A stretch of 64,000 nucleotides of DNA. Source: Gavia stellata (lineage: Eukaryota > Chordata > Aves > Gaviiformes > Gaviidae). Under the pieces are notes generated by a model. It was not told the origin of the DNA, ran no database searches, and saw only the letters and a program-made list of their open reading frames with translations. Each line of letters begins with the position of its first letter. The stretch's first letter is position 1. Made by a program: the position numbers and the translations under genes. Below, in pieces: positions 33,259-61,689 of this stretch. The stretch is taken from contig NC_082596.1 of the NCBI RefSeq assembly GCF_030936135.1, forward strand, positions 12,810,155 through 12,874,154, in the 5' to 3' direction.

Positions 33259-36200
33259 TTACATGGGAATTTCACGAGGTCTTGTCACATACTGCCACCA
33301 CAGTGGTGGCAGATGCCCTTCCTTACGAGCTGGAGGCAAAGCTTCAGTTCTTGGACCATCAGCTGGAGTTTCTTCTTCTAACTGCTTAATCTAGAAGACA
33401 AGACATAAAACTGCTTTAGTATGTGTAAGCACATTTCCATAATGTGGTATTCGGTGCCCAGGCGCTAAGTGAAACTGACCCCCATTTCAGAGGGGAAGAA
33501 CCAGCAGTAACCCCTTCGGTTGACAGACAGGTTCTGTGTTTCTCAGTATTCACTTAACACTCGGTACTCACTGCAGGCTCACATGACCTTACTCCTAAAA
33601 ATTCCTTCTTAATTAGAGGTGATTTAGGTGAGAAATTTTACCTAAAAGGTCATTATTTCCACCATAATTCATGTCTACCTTTGCAACATTAAACAGACTG
33701 CATTCTCTTGCTGCTTTGAAAGCTGACAGATAATTTTAAGTCCTGAACAACTTCCATTCCAGCCAGTAGGAGACCTCTATTTCTGCATGCCACCAACAGC
33801 CCTTCAGATGTTTTCAATACATGTTTCTTGAAGCAGCGTAAGTGCTGGCTGCTGCTACGTTAGTTCTGGTAAGAGTGCCGTACTACATACAATCCAACTA
33901 TTTCTCTGCAACTGAATTAAAGAACTGTTCTAAGAAGAGCATTAACTTTTTCCAACTGAATCTCAGTTTAGGTTGGCCAGAAATCATTCTCGATTCCCAA
34001 ATGATGAACGCTGTGGTAAGTCACTTTCAAAGGTACAACCAGAAAGTGTCAGAGCTTCACAGCAGCAGAAAAGGATTTCTCTGATCATTAATCTCTTCTC
34101 ATCCCACTTCGGAATTTCCTTCAGCAAAGCTGGTACAACAGCTCTGCACTAACTGAAGCATGGTTGCAGGTTCAGCTTTAACTCCAAATTCCCTTCACTG
34201 CCTTTAAGCAGCTGTAACTCCGAGATCTCTGTATAGGCATTGTAAATCAAGTCAGTGTTCCATGTGGACAAAAGTTCTAATAAAGCAGAATCTAAATGAG
34301 ACTGCAGTAGGCATTCGGATATTTTCCAAGAACACATCTGAATGTCACACAAAATACTCGCACGCTAAAGAGGCTTTACTTTGCATTGAGCAAGCACTGA
34401 CCTCTTTATCCCAGCTTTCCCGCTGCAGCTTCTTCCATTGCTCTCGTTTGGCAAAGTAATCAGGATACATTGCCTTCTCAGAAGGATGCCAGTAATCCAA
34501 ACACCATTCAGGAATCTGTTAAATAAATAAAAAAGTTTCATATGTATTACTCTTACATATTAAATCACATACAGTACACACACAGTAAACACAATCACTG
34601 AAGCCAGTATTAAAATGGATAAATAACCCAGGAAATAAAGTACTACATAAAATCACCATTTAAGAGCTATCTGACTATTGTTAGCCTCAAGGCACTATGC
34701 ACTATGTGGCAGAGGTCAGTACTTTTAATCTTTGTTTCACACATTATCCTAAGTCACAGGAGGGCATCACAGCAACTTGCTTCAAACATAGCATCCCCAA
34801 GACAAGTCCAGGTCATCTCAGTTTACTCTAAAGTTCTCAATTCCATCTGGTGGAAGACAAGATCTCATTTCTCTTTTCCTTCTCCCAAAGGTAGCAGGTT
34901 AGAGAGAGATCCTATTCTCCAACTCCTAATTAATTTTCTTTGACAGAGACAGAACCTTACAGTTCACTGCCACTTGTCTACAACTAATGAAAAAATTAGT
35001 GGCCTTTAAGATCTTGATAATGGTCTGACCTCTACAACGTCCAGTCAAGAAAAAAGCTAAAATTAAAATTCTGCAGCAGCCTATCACTGAATATTAACAT
35101 TTCAGACAGGACTACTGATTAAAAAAACCAAAACAAAATCCCACAAAAACCCCAATTCTTAAGAAAATTAACAAGTTGCTCCAATACCATCATTCACCCA
35201 GTGACATTTACACTTCCAGTTTCCTGCTGTGATTTGCATCACTGAGTAAACCTTTGACTGAACAGAAACAGCAGAGCTGCTAATAATAATATTAAAAAAA
35301 AATCCACACACACCAAACAACAATTAAAACCATCAAACAGGCTGAGATTTAAAAACTACACTTTGTAACAGCATCCACAATGGACAGTTACTGATATATC
35401 AACAAGCTAAATCTTTGTGACAGCCATTTTGTTAAAGGACAGTTTTAGTATATCAAACAGGGCAAAGAAAAGAGAACATAAACCAGTTTATATTTCTGTA
35501 TGAAGACTAATCTTGACCATTTATTGCTCAACTTGCCTTTTTATGTTCCAGATTCTCTCTCACTATTACCTCTACTACTGCTGCTAAGGCTCATGACCTT
35601 GGCATAAGCTTAAGTCCTCTTCTTCCCTTTTCACTCATATGTTCTTTTTTCTGCCTCTGATAAATCTATTTCAGATTCTTCCTTTCACATGGCTTCTTGT
35701 GAGTAAAGGTCTTATCACATCTAGTCTTGTGTCAGCACTTTCTTCAAATTCAGGAAAAAGTGGGTGCGTGCACTCTCTAGGTTAGTATTAACTTCTCATA
35801 ATGCATTAGGAGCCAATGCCAAGAAAGCGAAAACCCTGTGGTTTTCTATGAGATCTGTTTCTTTACTCCTAAGTAGAACAACCTAGGGGGGGAAAAAAGC
35901 CTAAAAGTGCCTTAGAATCTAAGAATACCGCTTCTATTTTTAGGCATACCACCTATCACACAGTGACGCACAAATATGTATCTGGCACTATAGCATATGA
36001 AGGGAAATGATAATTTGTACCATTACTCAAAATGCTGGAAGAATGATGGGATTGAGTGAAGAGAAGTCTCCCCCAACAGCCAAGCCAACATCTGACAAGA
36101 CCAGAGAGAAACCAAGGCTGTGACCAGATGCCACCACAACAGGCAGCACAGCTTCCTCCACCTTGTTTACTCTCACAGCTCAGCTCCAACCCTTTCACTA

Positions 36201-37131
36201 ACCCATCACAGAGCAGCTTCCATTTGACTAAAGAGCAGGTGATTATCCCTGCAAAAAGATGCTAGCTGTGTTCAGACAGACCAACAAACTCTGTTTTCAA
36301 GGATCAGACAAGCAGAAAAACTTGTCCTATTCAAGGAGTAAGATGTTCAGCAGCAGTGAACTATTAGAGAAATTATACTGCTGAGTCAAGCTACAGCCCT
36401 ATGAAAGTCCACTTAAAGCACTCATTTTACATTCACTAAAAGAAGAGTAAGGTAAGCACAGTAATACACAATCTTACAGGCCACCTTACCTTGTAGCACT
36501 CGTATCTCTCATAGGAAGTGCCCCCAGGTGAGTCAGGGAAGATATATGGCTGAGGATGCTGGTTTGCCCAGAACTCCTCCTCGCCTGCCTTCAGCAACTC
36601 AGTAGCTTTCACCATATCCTTCACATCCTTGTTCTTATCAAATCGTTCTCTCAGGAGGCAGGCAAAGTAGCGGTACTTGTCTCTACAGACAGAGGTTAAG
36701 CACAGTGACGTACACCGAAGGAAAAAACCTGATCATATACAGCAACAAAGCCTGGCACCATCACCAGCCGCCCCTGTGCAAGGCCAGGGTTTGGCTGGGG
36801 GCTCTGAGGAGCTCCTGTTCCCACATCGCCCTTTTCTGTGGCGGGCGCAGGCAAGTGACCCAGAGGCTTTTTCCTCCCCCCTTCAACCACGACTAAGGGA
36901 AGGGAAGGAAAAGGGACAAAGCCCCAGTCAAGCCCAACGCCCCGTCTCGACGAGGGAGGCCAGCGCCACTCCCCCCGGAACGGAGAGGCCCCACTCCCAG
37001 GAACACCAGGCCTCCTCCCCAGGCCCACCTCCCTTCGCCTCTCACCGGTAGATGCACCAGGACTCCAGGTGCCGCAGGGATTTCTTATAGAGCCGCAGCA
37101 CCTTCTGCTGGTGCGTCAGGTAGGCCGCCAT
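33145..37131 (-). CDS. NDUFB9: NDUFB9, complex I accessory subunit B22 (LYR-motif protein)
   Basis: Four coding exons on the minus strand give a complete 174-residue protein (human 179): 86, 193, 114 and 132 coding bases with consistent phases. NDUFB9 is a non-catalytic subunit of the membrane arm of mitochondrial NADH:ubiquinone oxidoreductase and belongs to the LYR family, which pairs with the mitochondrial acyl carrier protein. The N-terminus [20 protein letters not shown] carries the LYR-type motif (LYK, residues 14-16). Conserved blocks [40 protein letters not shown] and [16 protein letters not shown] follow. The start ATG at 37131 is in strong context (GAAATGG). The gene shares a CpG-island promoter with TATDN1. 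The span given includes the predicted 3'UTR. Confidence 0.97.
33259..33390 (-). CDS. NDUFB9: NDUFB9 exon 4 (last)
   Basis: Forty-three codons plus stop TAA, beginning [20 protein letters not shown] and ending PREIPM, after acceptor TTCTAG. The C-terminal tryptophan pair in [11 protein letters not shown] is conserved with human. Confidence 0.96.
   Translation of the reverse strand: MKQLEEETPADGPRTEALPPARKEGHLPPLWWQYVTRPREIPM
33391..34401 (-). other. NDUFB9: NDUFB9 intron 3
   Basis: GTCAGT donor and TTCTAG acceptor on the minus strand. No feature recognised inside. Confidence 0.85.
34402..34515 (-). CDS. NDUFB9: NDUFB9 exon 3
   Basis: Thirty-eight whole codons, [20 protein letters not shown] through [11 protein letters not shown], acceptor TTAACAG, donor GTCAGT. 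Confidence 0.97.
34516..36489 (-). other. NDUFB9: NDUFB9 intron 2
   Basis: GTAAGG donor, TTAACAG acceptor. Contains an A/C-rich tract at about 35119-35153 (AAAAAACCAAAACAAAATCC and following). No exon recognised. Confidence 0.85.
36490..36682 (-). CDS. NDUFB9: NDUFB9 exon 2
   Basis: One base completes the split arginine, then 64 codons from [14 protein letters not shown] to [10 protein letters not shown]. Acceptor CTGTAG, donor GTAAGG. Holds the [11 protein letters not shown] block that is nearly invariant in the family. Confidence 0.97.
36683..37045 (-). other. NDUFB9: NDUFB9 intron 1
   Basis: Short GC-rich intron on the shore of the shared CpG island; GTGAGA donor. No other feature. Confidence 0.85.
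37046..37131 (-). CDS. NDUFB9: NDUFB9 exon 1 with start codon
   Basis: ATG at 37131-37129, then [20 protein letters not shown] and HLESWCIY plus two bases of a split arginine. Donor GTGAGA. The start context AAATGGCGGC is also an exact YY1-type motif. Confidence 0.96.
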
Positions 37132-37251
37132 TTCGGGCTGCCCTACCCCTCACCTTCGCGCGAGGGGGCTGATGGGAAGGTGGAGGACGTCGCCGCGCGC
37201 AGGCGCGCTGCTCGCGCTCCAGGAGCCGCCGCCGCAGCCGGAGCCGCCGCC
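37132..37251. promoter_or_regulatory. NDUFB9-TATDN1 bidirectional promoter
   Basis: Only 120 bases separate the NDUFB9 ATG (minus) from the TATDN1 ATG (plus), so both 5'UTRs and the core promoter must share this space or overlap exon 1 of the partner. There is no TATA box. GCGCAGGCGC (37197-37206) resembles the NRF1 site GCGCATGCGC, common at nuclear genes for respiratory chain subunits, and GGACGTCG (37186-37193) resembles a CRE. Factor binding is inferred from motifs only. Confidence 0.75.
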
Positions 37252-53710
<16,459 letters not shown>

Positions 53711-53969
53711 CTGCATTTGTGCAGTTTCTCAGCCCTGTTTCCCTTTCATCAAGATTCAGGATCAATTTCAAGGATAGCCCAAGCTAGCAACTCTTGTTAA
53801 TACCTGTATGCATTACAAGATGAATAGCAGGCTGCTGAGTTCAGATGTAGGGCACTTCAAGCTACTACTGGTAATTCAGAAGTGTTTAACACATCAATGG
53901 CATGCTTTACTACTTCACCAGAAAGCTTAGCAGTTTCATCTTTTGTTCCACATACGCAAATGCTGTAAC

Positions 53970-54477
53970 ATTAAGTCTACCAACCTAAATTTTTATTTAT
54001 TTTTTTAAACACAACTCACTAGTTTTTAAACTATAAAGCTCTGCTAATACTGAATTTGTAAGTAAAGCTGCTTTGGTTCAGGCTTTTCTTTTCATATTTG
54101 ACCTGCTGAACAGTCTGTTTTCACCAGTATTTTTCACTTGCATCCAGATCTTAATGATCAGGGATTACTGGTATACAGTCTTTGGCACAGCATTATCACT
54201 ACATCAATTAAAGAGTGTTTTTCCAACCATCTTAAAAACATGTGAAAACATTTTATTCCATGTACAATAATGTACATAATTTTAAGGTGGTCATGAAAGA
54301 GACCAGCAAAAATCAGAGGTATATTTACAGTAGCACACACCACAGTAAACAACCACCATTCACAGACTCAACATTGAGATACTGCTGTTGTGCTTAAGTA
54401 CAATAACTACAAAGTGATACTTTTATTCTGTTGAAGTTGATCTTAAACAAATACCTCATGGCTTAGTAAAGGACATC
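53970..54477 (-). other. RNF139: RNF139 3'UTR
   Basis: AATAAA signals on the minus strand lie at 54422-54427, 54252-54257 and 53992-53997, giving possible 3'UTRs of about 70 to 500 bases. The longest still ends about 260 bases from the TATDN1 end. Confidence 0.6.
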
Positions 54478-57400
54478 TTAATCACCAAGGGAGTTAGAGT
54501 CAACATTAAGAGTCTCATTCAAGTGCTGTGCCACACACTCATCCTCTTCCTCATCACTATCAGAACTGTCATTATCTTCATTTAATTCATTTTCAGCATC
54601 AGCAGCTGCTTCTGCAACTTGTACAGGATTTTCATTTGGTGCCACAAACCCATTGTTGTTAGAGATACTGGCATTTTCCTTGTCCTCAATATACACTTTC
54701 TGATGGCACATCGGGCAAGTGTCCTGAATGTATAGCCACTTCCGAAGACAAAGTGCATGAAAGTAATGGTTGCATGGAGTAATGCGAGCAGAGGTGGTGA
54801 ACTCATGATAGCAGATTGCACAGACATCATCTATTTCATGTAACCGACTTCCTTTTACCTCTGGAAGGGAGTTTATTTTCTTAACAGCAGTCCGTCGATT
54901 TATAAAAGTCTTCCAGCCATTCTTCGCTTGCAAGTAGATGTTGAAGTATGCATGTAGACACATCATGCAAGCACGAATCTTGCTCCCCGATTCAAAAACC
55001 ATTGTGTAAGCTCCATTTCCAAACATGATCACTCCAAATATAAACTCAATAATATTGCCAGTTGAACGAACATAATAGACATAGTCATCAAGTTTTTCCC
55101 ATAGCACATTATAATAGCCATCAATCATAAACAATATATAAACAGTGATAGAAACTATTACTTTTAGGCAAAGCTCTACACAGAACGCCGTCACTGCAAA
55201 AAGCCACGTATTTAGTGCATAGTGGTGCCAGAGGATGTAACTGAGCAGAACCGGAAGGATGAAAAGGCAAGCGGAAACAAACAGTACAGGGAAGTGTCTG
55301 CGAAATGATGACACATGGGAGGCACTGAGAGACATCAGCACGGGGTCTGTCATTCCATGGATAAAATGCAGGACTGCTGTCAACAAAAGGCACATGTTTC
55401 GACTCAGGCGAACTAATCGTTCTTCTGGTTTCAGTCCACTTAAACCAGTCTGCAGAGCCAAAATGAAAAACAAGACGGGTGCTACAAAACCAAGCCTTTT
55501 GTCATCCTCATCAGTTGATCCGATGAAGGCCAAGATACCAAGTCCCAAATAATGCGCTATTGAGGAAATGACAGCGCTCATGCCTAACACAGTTAGAGTC
55601 GAGTCGCACCCACTTATGATCAGGCTGCAAATCAGTTCCCAACAGTTATCCCATGATATCAAGAAGACTTTTTCTTCTGTGTTAGTTTCAGCCATCTTTA
55701 CAACATATGTTAATACCACAGCTTGTGCTGTAAGTCTTGTTAGCCAGAAGACACGCAGTACAGCTGGAAACCGAATCCTTTTCCAGGTATCTTCCATCAA
55801 CAGCTGTAATCCATAAATGCGATACATGTGCCTCACCAGCAGGTAAACATATCGCACCGAATAATAGAACCATTTAATTTTCGTAACTAAAATGACTGTG
55901 GTATTTAGTGTCAGAACTAGGCCTGAAATAAAAACTAGTATCTGCCGGACATTTAAAGGTAATTCAACAACCAAGCCAATTACAGGAATCAGTATATCCA
56001 GGATGATGAGTTGAGAGTATACGGACTGCACGTTTAGCAAGGTAACATATCCAATTCCAAAGGTAAGCTGAAGGATGGACAGTGCCATCCACAGCGACGG
56101 TCCTTTATGAGGGAAGATCTGAATTCCGAACGCAGCTGTGTAGTAGGCACTGTAGAAGTTTATGTGCAAAGAAGCATAGTAATTCACCAACACTGAAGTC
56201 GCAGCCAGCAGAAATGCCGAGGCAATCATATAAAACTTGAAAAGTGCTCGCTGTTGTAAGACCAGAACAACACTGGATACAAAGACACCTAAAACCAGAT
56301 TGAAATCATTTAGTTCTCAGCAGAAATTCAACAACAGATTTTAACCTATTAGCCTTGGAGTTACATTTCTTTAATGTATCACTTCCCAATTAGTCACTCA
56401 TAACTTTACGTTACCCTTTGGTGACCTTTTCAGAGACTAGACAAGAGGATGACTTAAATCTCTGCATTTAATACATCTGTGTACTGCAGCTGCAATGCAA
56501 AGCCAATGCAAGCATAAAGTCACAATTACTGTTAAGTTCATCTGCAGTTTCAGACTAGAGCAGTGACAACTCCCAGCCTTTCAGCCTTACTCTTGAAATC
56601 TCAGGGTAGACAAGTTCTAAAAGCAGAGAAGAATTACCAGATATAGCATTACCTTTATAGGCAAAGTTAATAAGGAATAAATGAGTAAAATTTACTAAGT
56701 CAGTCCCCTAATTCACTTGAGCAAAGCACTCAACTACAGGTGTCCAAGCTGAAGTACTAACTGTAACAGTCACCAAAACAGTTTAGCTAAACCCTTTAAT
56801 GGGAAAATGCTAAGAAATTGCTGTAGTTTACTGGGGGAGGGCGCTCTTCTTCCAATTCCTTTCCATTTGCTTTCATTTCTGATAAGGCATCCTGAAACGA
56901 AAGTCTCATGAAGACGACCTTCTGCAAAATAAAGCTGCTGTACACAGAATCCAAAACTGCACCAATCACCTCTTTGCCAATGCAAACTTGCGTCTTACTT
57001 GTTAGAAGTCAGATTTAGATCTTGAAATTCCTGTTTGCTAACTTTTCCCTCATACTGACCATAAACACGTCTTGACCATGACTGGAAGGTCTGCACCTTC
57101 CTATGAGAAATCCTATCATAGCATCTATAATACCTTGGTATTACATTTATGTCCTTGCAGTAAACTCCTTCTGTAGTGTAGCTTACAAATTTCATCACTA
57201 TGTAGTAGACAGGTAAGGGCTCTGCCCTAACAGATGTTAAATGGCACTTACCACTAGATTCAATTCCTTAAACATGTTTTTCTTCAGGAAACACACTGCC
57301 TTTGTTTTGGGCTTCTCAATCAGCTTCTAGTCTATGCAACTGCTTTCTTATCCAAAGCACTTTGAAGAGATTTCGATCTCTACAACTTTTATTTGATTGT

Positions 57401-60400
57401 AAGTTGCTTTCAATCTCTGTACTAAAACTAATGAAATCACAAATAATCCTCTTTCAACTGGAGGATAGCGTCGGTCTTTTCTGATGATTGTTATTTTAGA
57501 TTGTTCCAAATCCTCCATAATAAAGTGTTTAAAAAAAAAAAAAACGTATTTTAAGCCACTGTATCTTCATCATGGGAGTAAAAAACTAGTGCTAAGAACC
57601 AGCACTGGATTCCACCAGTTGCTTGTATCAAACAACACCCCACAAAAACCAGCAAACCCCAAAAAACCCCACCCTGGAGGACTGAATGAGAAGAGAGAGG
57701 GTTAACAGGAATCAACAGCAAAAGGCAGACTACAAGAAGTTATTAATGCACCTTAACAATGTTCCTTGCCAGCAGCATTGGCTGATATAAAACATTCTCC
57801 TTAACTAATCATTAACCTAGTAACCTTGTGAAGTTGACTGAGGAAGCGCCTCAATCACTTTTCAGAAAGTGCCTTGTATCATAGCTCAGTTCTTCCACGA
57901 AAAGCTGAATATTCATTACATACAGCACTTTTAAAAAAAAAAAAGCTTGACAATTTCATTGCCTTTTCATGCATACCACCATAAACACCTATGGGAAAGC
58001 TCACACTGCTGACAAGTTTGTATCCTTTCTTTTCTCAGAAGTCAGAGAAAAGCTTCAAATGCCTGTAACAAGCTCATTATTTACATACTTCTGATCATTT
58101 GAGCCAAATGAGATGCATTTTGCACTAAGCAGGCTGCTCTGAAACACGCCTGCAAACAAAACCTATTTTTCTTCCTTGCAGTTATAGTAACAGACCTGTA
58201 TGTAGATACTATCGGTCATCTTAAAACACTGATGTTTCACATGCAAGACACATCCCTAAAAACAGTACTATAAGGGGTCAATAGAAAAGCTTGATCTACT
58301 GGTTCCTCTGAAGAAGGACTAACAAAAGGTAAAGCATTTCTCTGTCAAACACTCACGTGGAAAAGGCAAGACCCCCTCAAAGGAACCTCAGAAGACCACA
58401 GGGGGTAACTCAAATCTCAGAAGGGGACCTGAGCACTCCTCTCCCCCCATCTCCATTTATGTCATTCAGTCCATCTTGCCATGAGGAGACTTCCCCCTGC
58501 CCTGCAGAGTGTTCACCAAACAGTAAATCTTTTCCCGTTTTCCCTCTGATTGATAGGAAATGCTGCAATTCCTCCTTTGATAAGGTTTGTCTCACGTTTC
58601 TGTATAGACTGCTGCTCATCTTTACTGTTCCTATTTATGCCACCCCATCACCAACTGTCTCCAGTACAGCCTCCAAACCCAGCATTTCATCAAACCACAC
58701 GCATTTACTTCTAAAATAATTTATTGTGTTGCAATGAATCCCTCCCTCTCATTTTTTCCTTCAACTCCTGCAGTTTGTCAGTATCTTTATAGTAGCACAC
58801 TACCTGGGATTCGACTTTCAGTCAGTTGCAGAGTTCAATTACCTTTACACATGAGTATTTTTATCATGTGGAACTGACAGATTGTTTTTTTCCCTAGCCC
58901 CAGCCATTCTACTTGGCTTCCACATCTTTCTACAAACTTCAGTATTTATAGTAACCCTCTCAAAAATCCATGTCCTCGCTAAGGAGGGACTGCTGTCTGA
59001 ACTAAGTGTTTCACACTCCTGGGGGGGGGGGTGGTTCTGCTGGAACCGAGACACTTAAAAAAAAGCATGCAAAGGATGCAAAGGTGTGAAAGGTAAACAT
59101 TGTGTTGTAGACAAAGCAAGGTTAATCAGAAAGGTTAAAGAAAAATTGCTCTCCAGTTGTAGAACTTGGCTCTGTGCTGCGTATAACTCTATGAACTTGT
59201 ATAGAAAGTAAGTGACAGAAGAATCAGACCGAGGAATCCTGCAGTAAAACTTCTGAAAAATCATACAGATGTCTATTAGCATTCTTGAAGAGCTGCACTC
59301 GCAGAATGCTTCAGAATTGTTCAACATCACCCCTGAAAGCTATCAAATCTCTCCAGAGCTCCAGTCTTTGTATCTAAGAGGACACGTTGTGCATTTATCC
59401 TATGCTAAATAGTATTGTGCTACAGGAAAAATTTGGATCAGTTTTTCAAAGCCTGCAAATGCTAATTAAAAGGGCAACTTCCCCACTATTTAAATACAGA
59501 ATGATCCAAAATAAATATTTCAGTTTATCCTAACAGCAGCAAAAACCCAACCCTGTAATCCTTAAATTCAGATGAGGAAGAAAATAGATACAAAAGCACT
59601 CTGTTGTCTGAACTACGTGGAAGGTTGTTAACATCATCTTTAAGTGGTTACACTTAATTTTTCTTTAATTTTGGAAAGCCAAGAACCACAGGCCACTTGT
59701 CTCAAAGTATGAGATAAGTCTCTTGGCACAAACTCTTCCCAAAGCTCCTTTGTAGGAGGCAGGGATTACCCACTTCTTCCCCTAAATCCTTCCAGAAAAG
59801 TGATCATATAAATGCAATCCTGAAAAGCGCCTTAATCCGTTATTCCCAGTATCACGTACTTAAGAGAGATCATCAAATAACACGTCCACTATTCTCAGTT
59901 ACGTGGGATTAATTTCAAGGCGCGTCCTCCAGCGTCTGGATCATATGACGAAGGACTCCTAAAATTATGTTGGTGAGGCACTGCAATGTCATTTTTTTTT
60001 TTAAAAAAGGAATTATCAGTGGGAAGCGCCCTTAGCAATTCCAGAAGCGTGGAACAAAGCATCAAGAAAATGGGAAGCAAGGAGGAAGAACCCCTCCTCC
60101 CCATGTCAGTACCAGCTCAAGGCCAGGCAAAGGAAGCAAGTCAGGACCTCCTTCGCCTCGCTTCTCACAGGAGCACCTCCTTCCCCAGGCACCCTTTACC
60201 AAAAGAGAAGTGGCCCAAACAAAGTACCTGCTTTGCTACTTTCCCTCTTCGCTGTCTTGCTACAGGTTATCCTTTAGTCCCACTGCCCCCGGCTCCTCAA
60301 CTTTTGCTGTGCCCTCACTACTACACGTCTCACTGTGTACCTTTCCTTTCAACCGCTCTTCTCAGCTTCCCACCCCAACAGCTATGCCAACTATTTCCTT

Positions 60401-61689
60401 TCTTTTTTTTCCTACTATAAACACCAAACAAAACACAAAATTAACATGTCACAGGCCTGCAAAAAGCTCTTGCTGTATTCTGGATTCTCCTTTCCTTCCT
60501 GCCTCAGGGTTCCCAGCTCCACGATGCAATACGCGATGCAGCATCCCCTGTACAGCAGTTAGCAGAACAGGGCTCCAACCTAGCTGAGGCTATGTAAGAA
60601 CCCAAGATTAGAAGTAATACTGAAAATAGTATCACCTAGTTATACCAGTGATTTTCAACCTTCATCCCAGGGAAGAAAAAAAGCTTAAAAATAACCAGCG
60701 GCAAGTTTCAAGAGACTTCTCTTTGATGTAGGAACTAAATTGCCGGTATTTCTGAACTGCTGTTCCTAAAATAAGGATTTAACAGCGTATTTCAGGAAGA
60801 CATCACACCATCCAAAGCGCTTTTAAAAACCTCGTAGATCTATAGCCACGAAGTCACATGTTTTCCGCCGAGGAGGGGGCTCGCAGCTCCGCGTCCCTGC
60901 GCACATGGCGAGCAGCGCCCGCCCGTCCACGCCGCGGCCACCGCCACGCCCGGCGCGGGCCCGAGGCTCGGCTCCGCCGGCTCCCTGCGCCTCCCGAGGG
61001 TCACACCGCCACGGGGAAGCGGGAGGATGCCACCCCGGCTAGGAGGCGGAGGGAGCCGGCCCGTCCGCTCCGGCTCGGGGACGGCGACGGGAGCGGGGGG
61101 ACGGACGGACGGACGCCGGCGCTGCGGCTCGCAGGAGGAGGGGAGGGAGGTGATCTACCCGAGCAGGGACTCGGGGAGGGGGGGAGCCCAGGGCGGCGGG
61201 AAGGAGATGGCAGGAAGGGGTCAGGGGAAGGGGCGGGGGGGAAGAGACAGGCCGCGACAGCAGCCGGCAACAAGGTGGCGGGCTGAGGGGACGGGAAGAG
61301 AAGCAGCGACCGTGCCCTGCCTGCGGCGGTAAACAAGGCCTGCGGGGGCACGCAGCAGCGAGGACGGGCCCGGGCCCCGGCCCGGCGGGGGTGCCGACCC
61401 CCCAGCGCTCGGCCGGCGGCGAAGGCCGGAGCTGCGCGGCGGGCGGGCGGGGAAGGGCGGCGGGGCGGGAGTCGGCCCGTCCCGGGGCGGGAGGGGAAGG
61501 TCTCTCACCCAGCAGCCGCAGCAGCACGCCCAGGAGCGCGGCGCACAGGGAGCCCCCCGGCAGCGGGGACGAGTTGAAGATGGCGTCGATGAGGAACAGG
61601 CTGGGCACCCGCAGCGCGACCTCCAGCCCGGCCCGCAGCCGCGGGCCCAGCCGCAGCCACGGGAGCTGCGGAGGGCCCGGGGCCGCCAT
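53970..61689 (-). CDS. RNF139: RNF139 (TRC8), ER membrane RING E3 ubiquitin ligase
   Basis: Two coding exons give 663 residues (human 664). TRC8 is a multi-spanning ER protein with a sterol-sensing-like region and a cytosolic RING-H2 domain; it ubiquitinates ER clients, takes part in ER-associated degradation and in sterol homeostasis, and is disrupted in a familial renal cancer translocation. Many hydrophobic segments are visible (for example LGFVAPVLFFILALQTGL and HFPVLFVSACLFILPVLLSY). The RING-H2 starts at about residue 550 with CAICYHEF, then ITPCNHYFHALCLRKWL and CPMCHQKV, all eight zinc ligands present. The C-terminal tail is acidic (SSDSDEEEDE). The N-terminal exon is more diverged and GC-rich. 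The start at 61689 is chosen because MAAPGPPQ matches the human MAAVGPPQ start and the frame splices exactly. The span given includes the predicted 3'UTR. Confidence 0.97.
54478..56288 (-). CDS. RNF139: RNF139 exon 2 (main coding exon)
   Basis: 1811 coding bases after acceptor TTTTAG. It begins by completing a glycine codon, then VFVSSVVLVLQQRALFKFY, runs without a break through the membrane region and RING-H2 and ends at TAA (54478-54480). The first in-frame ATG inside the exon (56229) is residue 81, not the true start. Confidence 0.98.
56289..61508 (-). other. RNF139: RNF139 intron 1, about 5.2 kb
   Basis: GTGAGA donor inside the CpG island, TTTTAG acceptor. Contains an A/C-rich tract (57627-57673, on the plus strand CAAACAACACCCCAC then AACCCCAAAAAACCCC), a G10 run near 59022-59031, A-rich runs, and the G-rich block at 61141-61260. 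No exon or named transposable element recognised. Confidence 0.8.
61141..61260 (+). other. G-rich block with quadruplex potential
   Basis: The plus strand carries many runs of three or more G with short loops (GGAGGGGAGGGAGG, GGGGAGGGGGGGAG, GGGGCGGGGGGGAAG). It lies just inside RNF139 intron 1 on the non-template side of plus-strand transcription, that is, on the RNF139 template strand. Confidence 0.6.
61509..61689 (-). CDS. RNF139: RNF139 exon 1 with start codon
   Basis: MAAPGPPQLPWLRLGPRLRA then GLEVALRVPSLFLIDAIFNS and further to LLRLLG (split glycine); donor GTGAGA. The segment ALEVALRVP-IDAIFNS is shared with human; the rest has drifted to leucine/arginine-rich sequence in the GC-rich island. 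The start codon lies in GGGATGGCGGC, a strong start context and a YY1-like word. Confidence 0.93.
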
